Counted from the stretch's first letter, positions 34,972-44,209 are shown. The stretch: DNA of 51,698 bases from Bryobacterales bacterium (GCA_003142185.1 PLOR01000028.1:1-51698); one strand, 5' to 3'. The notes: generated by a model from the sequence alone, not told the origin. Program-made: numbers and translations.

Positions 34972-36789
34972 CTAGCCGCGGAAATACAGGTACGAGCAGA
35001 GGATGCAGATGAGCACCAGGGCGGACGCGGCGACTTCTTTCCAGCCCCAGCCGGCGCGCGTGTGGGCCTTGTCTTCGGCCGTCGCGGTGGCGAACGTGAG
35101 GCTCTGAATCCGGCCATACTCCGGCTGCGCGGTCAGGTGGCTCACCACCACCATCACCACCGCCGAGACGATCGTGATCAACACGCTGAAGTACTGAAAG
35201 TAGATGTTGTTGACGATCCAGAGAAACGATCCTTCGGCGTAGCCGCCCTTCAACCCGGCCAGACCGAGCGTGACCGGCGTATCCACGCACATGCGGAAGA
35301 TGCCCAGCGCGAAGCCGGCCACCATGGCCCAGAATGCGCCCTCCGCGTTGAGGCGTTTGAAAAAGACGCCGAAGAAGAAGACCACGAAGATGGGCGGCGC
35401 CAGGTAGCCTTGCACCGATTGCAAATAAGTGTAAAGCCCCTGCGCGCCCTTGATGACCGGGATCCAGGCCAGCGCGATCAGCACCATGCCAACGGTGGCG
35501 ATGCGGCCCATGCGCACAATCTGGTGCTGCGAGGCGGCCGGATTCCACTTTTCGTACAGATCGACGGTGAACAGCGTGGAGCAGGCGTTGAACACGCCGG
35601 CGAGCGACCCCATGAGTGCCGAGAGCAGACCGGCTACCACGATGCCGCGCAGGCCAGGCGGCAGCAAGTACTCGACCAGCATGGGGAATGAGCCTTGCGC
35701 GACCGACGGAATGGCGTGGCCATCGGGACCGATCATCGGCGCCAGTTCGGGAATCTTGCCGCTCTTGGCCAGTGCGTAACATACCAGGCCGGGAACGATG
35801 AACAGGTAGACCGGCGCCAGCTTGAGGAACGCGGCGAAGATGCTGCCGCGGCGGGCGGTGGTTTCGTCGGGCGCGCCCAGTGCGCGCTGCACGATATATT
35901 GATCCGTGCACCAGTACCACATGCCGATGATGGGCGCGCAGAACAGCATGCCGAGCCACGGGAAGTTGTCGTTGAAATACCACGCTTGCTTGACGATGTG
36001 GCCGGCGCTCTTGACGATCACGGGCGCCCAGGTGCCGGTCTGGCCGGCCGGAATCAGCGGCTTCCAGAGATTGAACATGTCGGAGCCGCATATGTGGCGA
36101 AGCTCGCTCCAGCCACCCAGCTTGACCACGCCGTAGATCGTGAGCAGAGCCGAGCCGCAGATGAGGACCACCACCTGCACCGCGTCGTTATAGGCCACCG
36201 CGCGCATGCCGCCGAGCACGGTGTAAAGGCCGGTGAGCACGATCACCAGCACGGAGCCGATCCAGAAGCTGTCGATATCCAGGCCCGCGATGTTGACTCG
36301 CACCTCGGGAAAGAGCGTGCTGAAGACCACGCCTCCGGCGAAGATGCCTACTGCGATCTTGGAGACGATGAAGGTGACGATGGAGACGATCGAGAGCACG
36401 TAACGCGACTTGACGCTGAAGCGGCGCTCGAGGAACTCCGGCATGGTGAAAACCTTCGACCGCATGTAGAACGGCACGAAGACCCATCCCAGCAGGAGCA
36501 GGCACCAGGCGTGCAACTCATAGTGCGCCATGGCGACGCCGCTGGTGGCGCCGGAGCCGGCCAGACCCACCACATGTTCCGATCCGATGTTGGACGCAAA
36601 AATCGAAGCGCCAATCACCCACCAGCCGAGATTGCGTCCGGCCAGGAAGTAATCGGTTGCGGAGTCCTTTGCTTTGCGCACCACCCAGGTGGCCACGCCA
36701 AGCAGAATGCTGAAGTAGAGCGCTATCACCAGCCAGTCGATTGCGGTGAGCCGAGTGCTGGTGACGGCGAACGCGAGGTGAGGAGTCAT
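34972..36789 (-). CDS. Sodium:solute symporter (SSS/SGLT family)
   Basis: A 605-residue LeuT-fold transporter with about 14 membrane helices. Family motifs are ATDYFLAGRNLGWWVIGASIF, the SGLT-like SNIGSEHVVGLAGSGA and the conserved tail region. The N-terminus and NIGSEH point to the sugar-transporting SGLT branch. An ideal ribosome site AGGAGG lies eight bases before the ATG. It is divergent from a secreted xylanase across a 97-base space, so import of xylose or related sugars released by the enzyme is a reasonable inference, not shown by sequence. Confidence 0.9.
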   Translation of the reverse strand: MTPHLAFAVTSTRLTAIDWLVIALYFSILLGVATWVVRKAKDSATDYFLAGRNLGWWVIGASIFASNIGSEHVVGLAGSGATSGVAMAHYELHAWCLLLLGWVFVPFYMRSKVFTMPEFLERRFSVKSRYVLSIVSIVTFIVSKIAVGIFAGGVVFSTLFPEVRVNIAGLDIDSFWIGSVLVIVLTGLYTVLGGMRAVAYNDAVQVVVLICGSALLTIYGVVKLGGWSELRHICGSDMFNLWKPLIPAGQTGTWAPVIVKSAGHIVKQAWYFNDNFPWLGMLFCAPIIGMWYWCTDQYIVQRALGAPDETTARRGSIFAAFLKLAPVYLFIVPGLVCYALAKSGKIPELAPMIGPDGHAIPSVAQGSFPMLVEYLLPPGLRGIVVAGLLSALMGSLAGVFNACSTLFTVDLYEKWNPAASQHQIVRMGRIATVGMVLIALAWIPVIKGAQGLYTYLQSVQGYLAPPIFVVFFFGVFFKRLNAEGAFWAMVAGFALGIFRMCVDTPVTLGLAGLKGGYAEGSFLWIVNNIYFQYFSVLITIVSAVVMVVVSHLTAQPEYGRIQSLTFATATAEDKAHTRAGWGWKEVAASALVLICILCSYLYFRG

Positions 36790-36886
36790 GAATTATCCTC
36801 CTGATAGATTAAACCAATTCGGAGACGAAACGGGCCGATGCTGGCGCGGCGGGGCGGCGGTTGTCATAAAATGGTCTCGGACCAGT

Positions 36887-38743
36887 ATGAGGAATACCAC
36901 GGGAAAACGAAACGAGCTACGGAAGCTGGCCGCCTGGATGGCGGTCTTGCTGGCGGGGGCCGCGCCGCTGGCCGGGCAGACGACGCTACGGCAGGCAGCG
37001 GCAGCGCGCGGGATTCCTTTCGGCGCCGCGGCATCGGCGGACGAGTACGGCCCGCCCGATCTGCTAAAGAATACCAACTACGCCAATTTGCTCTCCACCC
37101 AATACGACATGCTGGAGCCGGGCAACGCCATGAAGTGGGACGTGACGCAGCCGGCGCTAAACACGTATAACTTCCAACCGGGCGACGAGCTGGTGGCGTT
37201 CGCCCAGGCCAACGGGATGCGCGTGCGGGGCCACAATCTCTGCTGGCACACGCAGTTCCCGTCGTGGTTGCAGCCTTATGCCAGCAGCTCCACGACGACT
37301 CCGGCCGATATGGCGACGCTCCTCCAGAACCATATCACCACCGAGGTGACGCATTTCGCGGGGAAGGTATTCGCGTGGGACGTGGTGAACGAAGCCTTCA
37401 CCGATACAACGCCATCCGTCCTGGGGGATTCCATCTGGTATGACCAGCCCGGCATCGGGCCGAGCGGCACCGGGTATATCGAGCAGGCGTTCCGTTGGGC
37501 GCACGCAGCCGATCCCAACGCGCTGCTGTTTTATAACGACTACAGCATCGAAGGGCCGGGCGCCAAGTTCAACGCCGTTTTAGCCATGGTGACGGATTTC
37601 GTGAACCGTGGTGTGCCTATCAACGGCGTCGGCTTCGAAATGCACCTCGAGCTCAACGGCTATCCGAATTTCTATCCAAGCCCCGCTGGCCTGGCGCAGA
37701 ACATGCAAGCGCTGGCGGCGCTCGGCATCCAGGTGCACATCTCGGAAATGGACGTGCGGCTGCCGGTCAATTCGAGCGGGCTCGCGACGGCGGCGGAATT
37801 GCAGCAACAGGCGCAGATTTACCAGGATGTGATGACGGTGTGCTTGCAGCAGCCCAACTGCACGGCGTTTCAAGTCTGGGGCGTCTCCTATAACGATTCG
37901 TGGATCCCCAGTTTCTTCTCCGGGTATGGCGCGGCGCTGCCGTTCGATTTCAACTATCAGCCTACCCCGGCGTTTTCGTCGCTGATGACCGCCCTGACGA
38001 CGGCCACGCCGGCGCCGGTGCTGAAAACGACTCAAGTGGTGAATGCCGCTGGCTATCAAGGCGGAGCGGTGTCGCCAGGAGAAATCGTGACGATTTTCGC
38101 CGCCGGTTACGGTTTCGGACCGGCCAGCCTGGTGAACTACCAGTTGGACTCGAGCGGCAAGTTCTCGACCAACCTGGGCGGTGTCGAGGTGCTGTTCGAC
38201 GGTGTGCCGGCGCCGCTGGTGTATGCCGAGGCCGGGCAAGTGAGCGCGGTTGTGCCATTTGAGGTCGCGGGCGAACAGCAGACTGCGATCCAGTATCGGT
38301 ACAACCCGGGCGGCGGAACGGTGGTCTCGAACACGGTGACGATGCCGGTGGCCGCGGCCGTGCCGGCGATTTTCTCCCTTGCCGAGACCGGCAGCGGGCC
38401 GGGCGCCATTGAGAACCAGGATTACTCGATTAACGGCGCGTCCAATCCGGCTGCGTCCGGGACCGAAATCCAGATTTTCGGCACCGGTGGCGGCTCGGTT
38501 GCCGACGCTATCGATGGCGCTCTGGCGCCAGGTGCGGGGAGTCTGGTCACCCAGCCGGTCACCGCAACCATCGGCGGAGTGAACGCGCAAGTCGATTATG
38601 CCGGGCCGGCGCCGGGCCTGGTGAATGGCGCGATCCAGGTGAATCTGACGGTTCCGTCCGGACTAACGCCGGGCCCACAGCCGGTAGTGATCACGATAGG
38701 AACCGCGCAAACTCAGGCCGGCATCACGGTCGCGGTGAAGTAG
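36887..38743 (+). CDS. Secreted GH10 endo-1,4-beta-xylanase with Solibacter-type C-terminal domain
   Basis: A 618-residue secreted enzyme that cuts the beta-1,4-xylan backbone. Signal peptide about 1-29 (LAAWMAVLLAGAAPLAG). The GH10 barrel spans about 35-380 with acid/base Glu169 in WDVVNEAFTD and nucleophile Glu287 in HISEMDVRLP. Residues about 385-618 look like the TIGR03437 domain: VVNAAGYQGGAVSPGEIVTI, PAPLVYAEAGQVSAVVPFEV and QVDYAGPAPGLVNGAIQVNL. That domain is widespread on exported acidobacterial proteins and of unknown role. Start ATG 36887 preceded by TAAAAT. Divergent from the symporter. Confidence 0.93.
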   Translation: MRNTTGKRNELRKLAAWMAVLLAGAAPLAGQTTLRQAAAARGIPFGAAASADEYGPPDLLKNTNYANLLSTQYDMLEPGNAMKWDVTQPALNTYNFQPGDELVAFAQANGMRVRGHNLCWHTQFPSWLQPYASSSTTTPADMATLLQNHITTEVTHFAGKVFAWDVVNEAFTDTTPSVLGDSIWYDQPGIGPSGTGYIEQAFRWAHAADPNALLFYNDYSIEGPGAKFNAVLAMVTDFVNRGVPINGVGFEMHLELNGYPNFYPSPAGLAQNMQALAALGIQVHISEMDVRLPVNSSGLATAAELQQQAQIYQDVMTVCLQQPNCTAFQVWGVSYNDSWIPSFFSGYGAALPFDFNYQPTPAFSSLMTALTTATPAPVLKTTQVVNAAGYQGGAVSPGEIVTIFAAGYGFGPASLVNYQLDSSGKFSTNLGGVEVLFDGVPAPLVYAEAGQVSAVVPFEVAGEQQTAIQYRYNPGGGTVVSNTVTMPVAAAVPAIFSLAETGSGPGAIENQDYSINGASNPAASGTEIQIFGTGGGSVADAIDGALAPGAGSLVTQPVTATIGGVNAQVDYAGPAPGLVNGAIQVNLTVPSGLTPGPQPVVITIGTAQTQAGITVAVK

Positions 38744-38749
38744 GGCTCC

Positions 38750-38815
38750 GTGGCGCGCGCAGTCCTGCGTGCAGGGTCGAGAGTCATCTCGACCTTTCCT
38801 GGCGCCGGGGAAAGC
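38750..38815. repeat. Repeat family D, copy 2
   Basis: Starts GTGGCGCGCGC and contains the perfect hairpin GGTCGAGA-GTCA-TCTCGACC at 38775-38794, equivalent to the hairpin at 48280-48299 with the outermost base pair changed on both sides. Lies just behind the xylanase stop. Confidence 0.65.
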
Positions 38816-38858
38816 GGATGCACCGACCGGGCCGAGGCGGTCGAGGCGCTTGAAGCTT

Positions 38859-39335
38859 ATGCCAGCAGAGACGAAGAAGCCCTGGGAAACCCAGAGAGAG
38901 TTTTCGTTCTTCGGATACGGTTTCCAGTTGGTGCTTGCTTACTTTGGGACCCTGATTGGTTTCTTTGTAGTCGCCATTGCTCTGGGGCCTCGCGCGGACA
39001 GCCCGGTCTGGCAGATTCTGTATTACCCCGTCGTTCTGCTGCTGGCCGTCGGACTGGCGCTGGCCGTCTCTCGCTTGGCGCCTACGTCCACCATTGAGGG
39101 GCGTTGGGTCTGGGTGGCGCCGATTGGGCTGGTGACCCTCGCTGTCGTCTGGGACCTGATAGGGGGACACGCTTCTGAGGCGAGGCAGGTATTCTACTTC
39201 GGGAACGAGGGCGGAGATGCAGGATTGGTCCTTTACCTTTTCACGCTACCAGCCTGGGGCTGCTGCTGGTACTCAGCAGCGATGTTTTGGCGGCGCAGAC
39301 AGCGAGAAAGAAAAGGCCTGCTACCGGACGAATGA
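38859..39335 (+). CDS. Small four-helix membrane protein of unknown function
   Basis: A 158-residue protein with about four hydrophobic segments (about 17-42, 51-70, 84-100, 121-144) and a basic C-terminus (WRRRQRERKG). No family recognised. The start ATG at 38859 has no strong ribosome site; the frame is open further upstream through the family D repeat, so the N-terminus is uncertain. It may be co-transcribed with the xylanase, but nothing links the functions. Confidence 0.6.
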   Translation: MPAETKKPWETQREFSFFGYGFQLVLAYFGTLIGFFVVAIALGPRADSPVWQILYYPVVLLLAVGLALAVSRLAPTSTIEGRWVWVAPIGLVTLAVVWDLIGGHASEARQVFYFGNEGGDAGLVLYLFTLPAWGCCWYSAAMFWRRRQRERKGLLPDE

Positions 39336-39369
39336 CGCCGGGTGCGCCATGATTTAGGCCGCGTTGCGC

Positions 39370-40011
39370 CTACTTCCTCAGAATCTTGTCGACCGCTTTG
39401 GCCAGCGCGGAGAACTCGGCGCGGGCCGGGGAATCGGGCGCGTATTCGGCCACGGTCAAGCCTTGCGACACCGCCTCCGCCACCACTACGCGCTGGCCGA
39501 TGGCGGGCAGCACTTTTTTCCCCATCCCGCTCAGCGATGAAGCCAGTCCTCGGCTGAGGTTGGTAGACATCAGCACCTTCGACGGCACGAAACGGATGCG
39601 CGGTTTTTTCGAGCGGCGTTCGGCGCGCGCTTTGAGCGCCAGCGATAGAGCTTCCTTGAGAGCGAACAGATCGAGCGGGGACGGGCCGCAGGGAAGCAGC
39701 ATCAGATCGGCGGCCAGCGCCGCCTGATAAGCCACCTCCGGCATGCCCGGCGGCGTATCGATGAGAACGATATCGGTGTCTTCGTCAGCTTTGCGCGCGC
39801 GTGCACGCAGCGTGCTGGGGACAGCCACCTTCTCGACGGACCGTGACAGCATGCCGTCGCCCTGCTCGGCCCAGGCCACCATGCTGTGCTGCGGGTCGGC
39901 ATCGAGGACAGTGACGCTGCGGCCCATGGCGGCGAACTCCGCCGCCAGATTGCCGACAATCGTGGACTTACCCACTCCACCTTTGCGTCCAGCCACGGCG
40001 ATGATAGCCAT
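39370..40011 (-). CDS. ParA/MinD-family ATPase without ParB
   Basis: A 213-residue deviant Walker-A ATPase: KGGVGKST at about 10-17, Walker A' VTVLDADPQHS, and switch region VLIDTPPGMP. This short form without an N-terminal HTH resembles chromosomal or plasmid ParA types Ib and orphan ParA-like proteins that position cellular cargo such as carboxysomes or chemotaxis clusters. No ParB or centromere-like repeats are adjacent. A link to the microcompartment locus 30 kb away is conceivable only. Confidence 0.85.
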   Translation of the reverse strand: MAIIAVAGRKGGVGKSTIVGNLAAEFAAMGRSVTVLDADPQHSMVAWAEQGDGMLSRSVEKVAVPSTLRARARKADEDTDIVLIDTPPGMPEVAYQAALAADLMLLPCGPSPLDLFALKEALSLALKARAERRSKKPRIRFVPSKVLMSTNLSRGLASSLSGMGKKVLPAIGQRVVVAEAVSQGLTVAEYAPDSPARAEFSALAKAVDKILRK

Positions 40012-40347
40012 AGAGGTCCATCATAGGACAAGATGGCCAAGACAGTACACCCACCTCGGCTATTCATGAGATTTTGCCTTCGCGGGCGTCACTAACGAAC
40101 CAGCGGGAGTGCGCGTGCTGACAATTTCGTCATCGTGTGAAAATCTACCTGGCGAAACTAACTCGTGGCGGACCCGGAAAACGTTAACAAGTCCTTACAC
40201 TCCATCAGTATTTACGATTTCGATTCAAGATCCCCGCATCTTTTTATCGCCAATTGACCGCTTTTCAGGGATAATAAAGCAGAACAGTTTATCAGCACTC
40301 CTGCAACAGCCCAAACGACTCCCGCTGAGGGTTATTGAGGTTATGCA
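40012..40347. other. 336-base gene-free leader of the methylmalonyl-CoA block
   Basis: No credible gene. It is visibly more AT-rich than its surroundings, especially 40140-40300, as expected for the promoter region of a long operon. It contains GATAAT at about 40269 and TTGACC at about 40252, but their spacing (10 bases) is wrong for a sigma70 pair, so no promoter is assigned. A GAGG lies about eight bases before the ATG at 40348. No riboswitch fold was identified. Confidence 0.5.
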
Positions 40348-41856
40348 ATGACGAAGGTTATAGATATCACTGAACTTATACTTAGGGACGGCCATCAGAG
40401 CCTGCTGGCTACGCGGATGGCGATGGAAGACATGATTCCGGCCTGCGAGGACATAGATAAGGCGGGCTTTTGGTCGGCTGAATGTTGGGGCGGCGCCACG
40501 TTCGACGCCTGCATCCGTTTTCTCAACGAAGATCCGTGGGAGCGGCTGCGCACCTTCCGCAAGCTGATGCCCAACACGCGGTTGCAGATGCTGCTGCGCG
40601 GGCAGAACCTGCTCGGCTACCGGCACTACGAAGACACGGTGGTGGATCGCTTCGTGGAGAAGGCGGCGGCGAACGGGATGGACGTGTTCCGCGTGTTCGA
40701 TGCGTTGAACGACATCCGCAACATCCGGCGCGCGGTGGCGGCGGTGCAGCGCGCCGGCAAACACGCGCAGGGCACCATCTGTTACACGGTCAGTCCGCTG
40801 CACACCATCACCGGCTTCGTCGAGATGGCGGAGCGGCTGCTGGAGTTGGGCTGCGATTCGATCTGCATCAAGGACATGGCCGCGCTGCTGAAACCGCAAC
40901 CGGCGTACGATCTGGTGAAGGCCATCAAGCAGGCCTGCGGCGAAGAAACGCGCGTACACGTGCACGTGCATGCCACCACCGGAGTCACCATGGTGAGCCT
41001 GATGAAGGCCATCGAGGCGGGAGCGGACTGCGTGGATACCTCGATCAGCTCGCTCAGCCTGGGCCCGGGCCACAATCCCACCGAAAGCCTGATGGAGATG
41101 CTGGAAGGCACGCCCTATTCGACCCGCGTGGATAAGAAGCGGCTGCTGGCGATCAAGCGGCATTTCGACAAGATCCGCCCGCGCTACAAGGAATTCCTTT
41201 CCAACATCACCGGCGTGGACACGGAGATCTTCGACAGCCAGATTCCCGGCGGCATGATTTCCAACCTGGAAAGCCAGCTCAAGCAGCAGAAGGCGGGCGA
41301 CCGCATGAAAGAAGTGCTGGAGGAAGTGCCGCGGGTGCGCGAGGACGCCGGTTTCCCGCCGCTGGTGACGCCATCCAGCCAGATCATCGGCACGCAAGCG
41401 GTTTTCAACGTGATGATGGGCCGGTACAAAGTAATGACCGGCGAGTTCGCCGACCTGATGCTGGGCTACTACGGCGAAACGCTGGGCCGGCGCAACCGCC
41501 ACGTGGTGGAGATGGCCAACAAACAGACCAACAAGCAGCCCATCGACACCCGCCCAGCGGATCTGCTGAAGCCCGAATGGCAGGAATTGCGGTCGGCGGC
41601 GCTGGCGGTGGATGGCTGCAACGGGTCGGACGAAGACGTGCTCACTTACGCGATGTTTCCGGGTGTCGCGCCGAAGTTCTTCCCCGCGCGCGCGAAAGGC
41701 CCCAAGAACCTGGGCAAGGATCCGTCCTCGGCGCCGGCGCCAGCGCCGGCTCCGGCTCCAGCGGCGGAAAACGGGAAGGGCCCGGTAACTACCACCATCA
41801 CCTATGACGTGAAGCTGAACGGCCACACCCACAAAGTGACGGTATCGCCGGCGTAA
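40348..41856 (+). CDS. Transcarboxylase 5S subunit (pyruvate/oxaloacetate carboxyltransferase)
   Basis: Transfers a carboxyl group between oxaloacetate/pyruvate and the biotin carrier. The 502 residues form an HMGL-like TIM barrel with metal ligands Asp14 (LRDGHQS), His206 and His208 (VHVHVHATTG) and the carbamylated Lys175 (CIKDMA). All are offset by nine from the positions known for Propionibacterium 5S. A Pro/Ala linker near 470 leads to a short tail, ITYDVKLNGHTHKVTV. This looks like the first strands of a biotinyl domain, as if the carrier had once been fused here. First gene of the block. The alternative role as an OadA/PycB-type decarboxylase subunit is less likely without membrane subunits. 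Confidence 0.93.
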   Translation: MTKVIDITELILRDGHQSLLATRMAMEDMIPACEDIDKAGFWSAECWGGATFDACIRFLNEDPWERLRTFRKLMPNTRLQMLLRGQNLLGYRHYEDTVVDRFVEKAAANGMDVFRVFDALNDIRNIRRAVAAVQRAGKHAQGTICYTVSPLHTITGFVEMAERLLELGCDSICIKDMAALLKPQPAYDLVKAIKQACGEETRVHVHVHATTGVTMVSLMKAIEAGADCVDTSISSLSLGPGHNPTESLMEMLEGTPYSTRVDKKRLLAIKRHFDKIRPRYKEFLSNITGVDTEIFDSQIPGGMISNLESQLKQQKAGDRMKEVLEEVPRVREDAGFPPLVTPSSQIIGTQAVFNVMMGRYKVMTGEFADLMLGYYGETLGRRNRHVVEMANKQTNKQPIDTRPADLLKPEWQELRSAALAVDGCNGSDEDVLTYAMFPGVAPKFFPARAKGPKNLGKDPSSAPAPAPAPAPAAENGKGPVTTTITYDVKLNGHTHKVTVSPA

Positions 41857-41909
41857 AAAGGCGTCGATAAATCGGAATCGATGAAGTCAAGATCACGAGA
41901 GCTCGAAAT

Positions 41910-43463
41910 ATGACCACCACGGCAATGCAAGAGAAGATCGAAGAGTTGAAGCGGCGTCGCGAAACGGTAATGCTGGGCGGCGGGGCGGACAAGCTGGAAA
42001 AGCAACGCCAGTCGGGGAAGCTGACCGCGCGCGAACGCATCGACGCGCTGGTCGATCCGGCCAGCTTCGAAGAGAACGGTCTGTTCGCCGAGCACCGCGC
42101 CACCATGTTCGGCATGGAAGGCAAGAGCTTGCCGGCCGATGGCGTGGTAACTGGCGCGGCGTCGGTGGGCGGGCGCCTGATCCACCTGGCCAGCCAGGAC
42201 TTCACGGTGATGGGCGGCGCGGCCGGCGAGGTGCATTCCATCAAGGTCGCCGAAGTCATGCAGATGGCGCTGAAGACCGGCTCGCCGTTTGTGTTCATCA
42301 ACGATTCCGGCGGCGCGCGCGTGCAGGAAGGCATCGACTCGCTTTCCGGCTACGGCAAGGTGTTCTACGCCAACGTGATGCTTTCGGGCGCGGTGCCCCA
42401 GGTTTCGCTGATCTGCGGACCGTGCGCGGGCGGCGCGGCGTACAGCCCGGCGCTCACCGATTTCATCATCCAGACCCGCCAGGCGCAGATGTTCATCACC
42501 GGACCTTCGGTGATCAAGCAGGTAACCGGCGAGGTCGTCACCGCCGAGCAACTGGGCGGCGCGGAAGCGCACATGGTGAATTCGGGCGTGATCCACTTCA
42601 TCGCGGAAAACGACCGGCACGCGGTGGCGCTGTGCCAGAAGCTGCTCAGCTTCCTGCCCAACAACAATATGGAGGATCCGCCGCAGGTGCAGGGCGACGC
42701 CGACGTGGATCCCAACCCGGCGCTCGAAGACATGGTGCCCGTGGATGGCAAAAAAGGGTACGACGTTCGCACCGTGATTCTGAAGGTGGTGGACTTCGGC
42801 GATTTCCTGGAAGTGCAGTCCGGTTTCGCGCAGAACATCGTGATCGGCTTCGCGCGGGTGAATGGCCGCACGGTGGGAGTGATCGCCAACCAGCCGGCGG
42901 TGATGGCGGGCGCGCTGGATATCAACGCATCGAGCAAGGCTTCGCGGTTCATTCGCTTCTGCAACGCGTTCAATATCTCGCTGCTGACTTTCGTCGACGT
43001 GCCGGGCTTCCTGCCGGGCGTGCAGCAGGAGCACGGCGGCATCATCCGACACGGCGCCAAAATGCTCTTCGCATATTCGGCGGCCACGGTTCCCAAGATC
43101 ACGGTGATCCTGCGCAAGTGTTACGGCGGCGCCTACCTGGCGATGTGCGGCAAGGACCTGGGCGCGGACCGCGTATTCGCCTGGCCCACCGCGGAAGTGG
43201 CCGTGATGGGCGCGGAAGGCGCGGCGGAGATCGTGTTCCGCAAGGAAATTCAGGAAGCCGAGGACAAGGCCGCGCGGCGCAAGGAGCTGATCGCGCGTTA
43301 CCGCGAGGCGTTTTCCAATCCTTACGTGGCCGCCGGGCGCCGCCTGGTGGACGCAGTGATTGAGCCGGCGCTGACTCGCCGCCACGTGGCGCGTGCGCTC
43401 GAATATCTGGGCACCAAGCGCGAGCTGCGCCCGCCCAAGAAGCACGGCTTGATGCCGCTGTAG
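41910..43463 (+). CDS. Transcarboxylase 12S subunit (methylmalonyl-/propionyl-CoA carboxyltransferase)
   Basis: Moves the carboxyl group between biotin and propionyl-CoA to make (S)-methylmalonyl-CoA. The 517 residues form two crotonase-fold halves. The N-terminal half has KLTARERIDALVD, INDSGGARVQEG and the oxyanion glycines in CGPCAGGAAYSPA. The C-terminal half has FVDVPGFLPGVQQEHGG, KCYGGAYLAM and AVMGAEGAAEIVF. Length and motifs equal 12S and PccB/MmdA. Context (5S plus a separate carrier, no biotin carboxylase, no sodium-pump membrane subunit) favours transcarboxylase. Confidence 0.94.
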   Translation: MTTTAMQEKIEELKRRRETVMLGGGADKLEKQRQSGKLTARERIDALVDPASFEENGLFAEHRATMFGMEGKSLPADGVVTGAASVGGRLIHLASQDFTVMGGAAGEVHSIKVAEVMQMALKTGSPFVFINDSGGARVQEGIDSLSGYGKVFYANVMLSGAVPQVSLICGPCAGGAAYSPALTDFIIQTRQAQMFITGPSVIKQVTGEVVTAEQLGGAEAHMVNSGVIHFIAENDRHAVALCQKLLSFLPNNNMEDPPQVQGDADVDPNPALEDMVPVDGKKGYDVRTVILKVVDFGDFLEVQSGFAQNIVIGFARVNGRTVGVIANQPAVMAGALDINASSKASRFIRFCNAFNISLLTFVDVPGFLPGVQQEHGGIIRHGAKMLFAYSAATVPKITVILRKCYGGAYLAMCGKDLGADRVFAWPTAEVAVMGAEGAAEIVFRKEIQEAEDKAARRKELIARYREAFSNPYVAAGRRLVDAVIEPALTRRHVARALEYLGTKRELRPPKKHGLMPL

Positions 43464-43476
43464 CGCGAGGCCGAAG

Positions 43477-43812
43477 ATGACCACCGAGATACAAACGACT
43501 GAACTCGAAGCTCTGATCCGCGATATCCGCGCGCAACTGGCCGCGCTGGCGGAGCGCGTGGCGCACCTCGAAGCCCCGGCCGCGCCGGCTGTGGCCGCGG
43601 CGCCCACGGAAATTGCCAAGGAAGAGCCCACCGAAGCGGCGGAAGCGCCGGCCGCGCCGGAGATCGGCGAAGAGGAACTGCTGGCCATTTCCGCCGCGCT
43701 GGCCGCCTATTTCGGAGTGCGGGTGCACGTGCGGCAGATCCGCCTCATCAGCTCGTCGGCCTGGGCCCAACAGGGACGCGTGTCGATCCAGGCCTCGCAC
43801 AGACTTTTCTAA
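43477..43812 (+). CDS. Small accessory subunit of the carboxyltransferase (unnamed)
   Basis: A 111-residue protein between the 12S and biotin-carrier genes. Residues 1-33 are a likely coiled helix (LEALIRDIRAQLAALAERV), 34-62 an Ala/Pro/Glu linker, and 64-111 a compact end (EEELLAISAALAAYFGVR, RVSIQASHRL). The C-terminal part recalls the ends of OadG-type gamma or epsilon subunits that tether carboxylase parts, but there is no membrane helix. Position suggests a scaffold joining 12S to the carrier. ATG 13 bases after the 12S stop. Confidence 0.65.
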   Translation: MTTEIQTTELEALIRDIRAQLAALAERVAHLEAPAAPAVAAAPTEIAKEEPTEAAEAPAAPEIGEEELLAISAALAAYFGVRVHVRQIRLISSSAWAQQGRVSIQASHRLF

Positions 43813-43825
43813 TCAGGACTTACCC

Positions 43826-44209
43826 GTGAAGCTAACCATTAAGATCGATCAGAAGACTTACGAAGTGGACGTGGACGCCGCCGAGCCGGAGGCTCCCAGC
43901 CAGGCGCCGCGCGGGTACGTGATGGAATCCGCGCCGGTGCGCGTTCCAGCCGCTCCGATGGCGGCGCCGCCCGGGCCATCGGGCTCGGTGAACGAGGAAA
44001 AAGTGTGCCGCAGCCCGGTTTCCGGCAATGTGGTGCGGGTGATGGCGCACGCGGGTCAGAGCATCCAGGTGGGCGACGTTCTGCTGGTGCTCGAGGCCAT
44101 GAAGATGGAAACGAATATCACCGCTCCGGTATCCGGCAAGCTGGCCGCCGTCAAAGTCAACGCCGGCGAAAGCGTGCAGTCCGGGCAGGTGGTTGTGGAG
44201 TTCGAATAA
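43826..44209 (+). CDS. Biotin carboxyl carrier subunit (1.3S)
   Basis: A 127-residue biotinyl carrier. Biotin is attached at Lys93 in LVLEAMKMETNITAP; the hammerhead domain spans about 58-127 after a Pro/Ala hinge (34-54). The first strands (KLTIKIDQKTYEVDV) are typical of Propionibacterium-like 1.3S. Starts with GTG, nine bases after AGGA. Its stop overlaps the epimerase start by one base (TAATG). Confidence 0.94.
   Translation: MKLTIKIDQKTYEVDVDAAEPEAPSQAPRGYVMESAPVRVPAAPMAAPPGPSGSVNEEKVCRSPVSGNVVRVMAHAGQSIQVGDVLLVLEAMKMETNITAPVSGKLAAVKVNAGESVQSGQVVVEFE

Noticed and set aside
39370-40011. Origin or partition locus around the ParA-like gene
   Set aside because: No parB, no parS-like or iteron repeats and no dnaA or rep gene nearby.
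40252-40275. Sigma70 promoter TTGACC...GATAAT before the transcarboxylase operon
   Set aside because: The spacer is only 10 bases, far from the 16-18 needed, so the pair is not a credible promoter.
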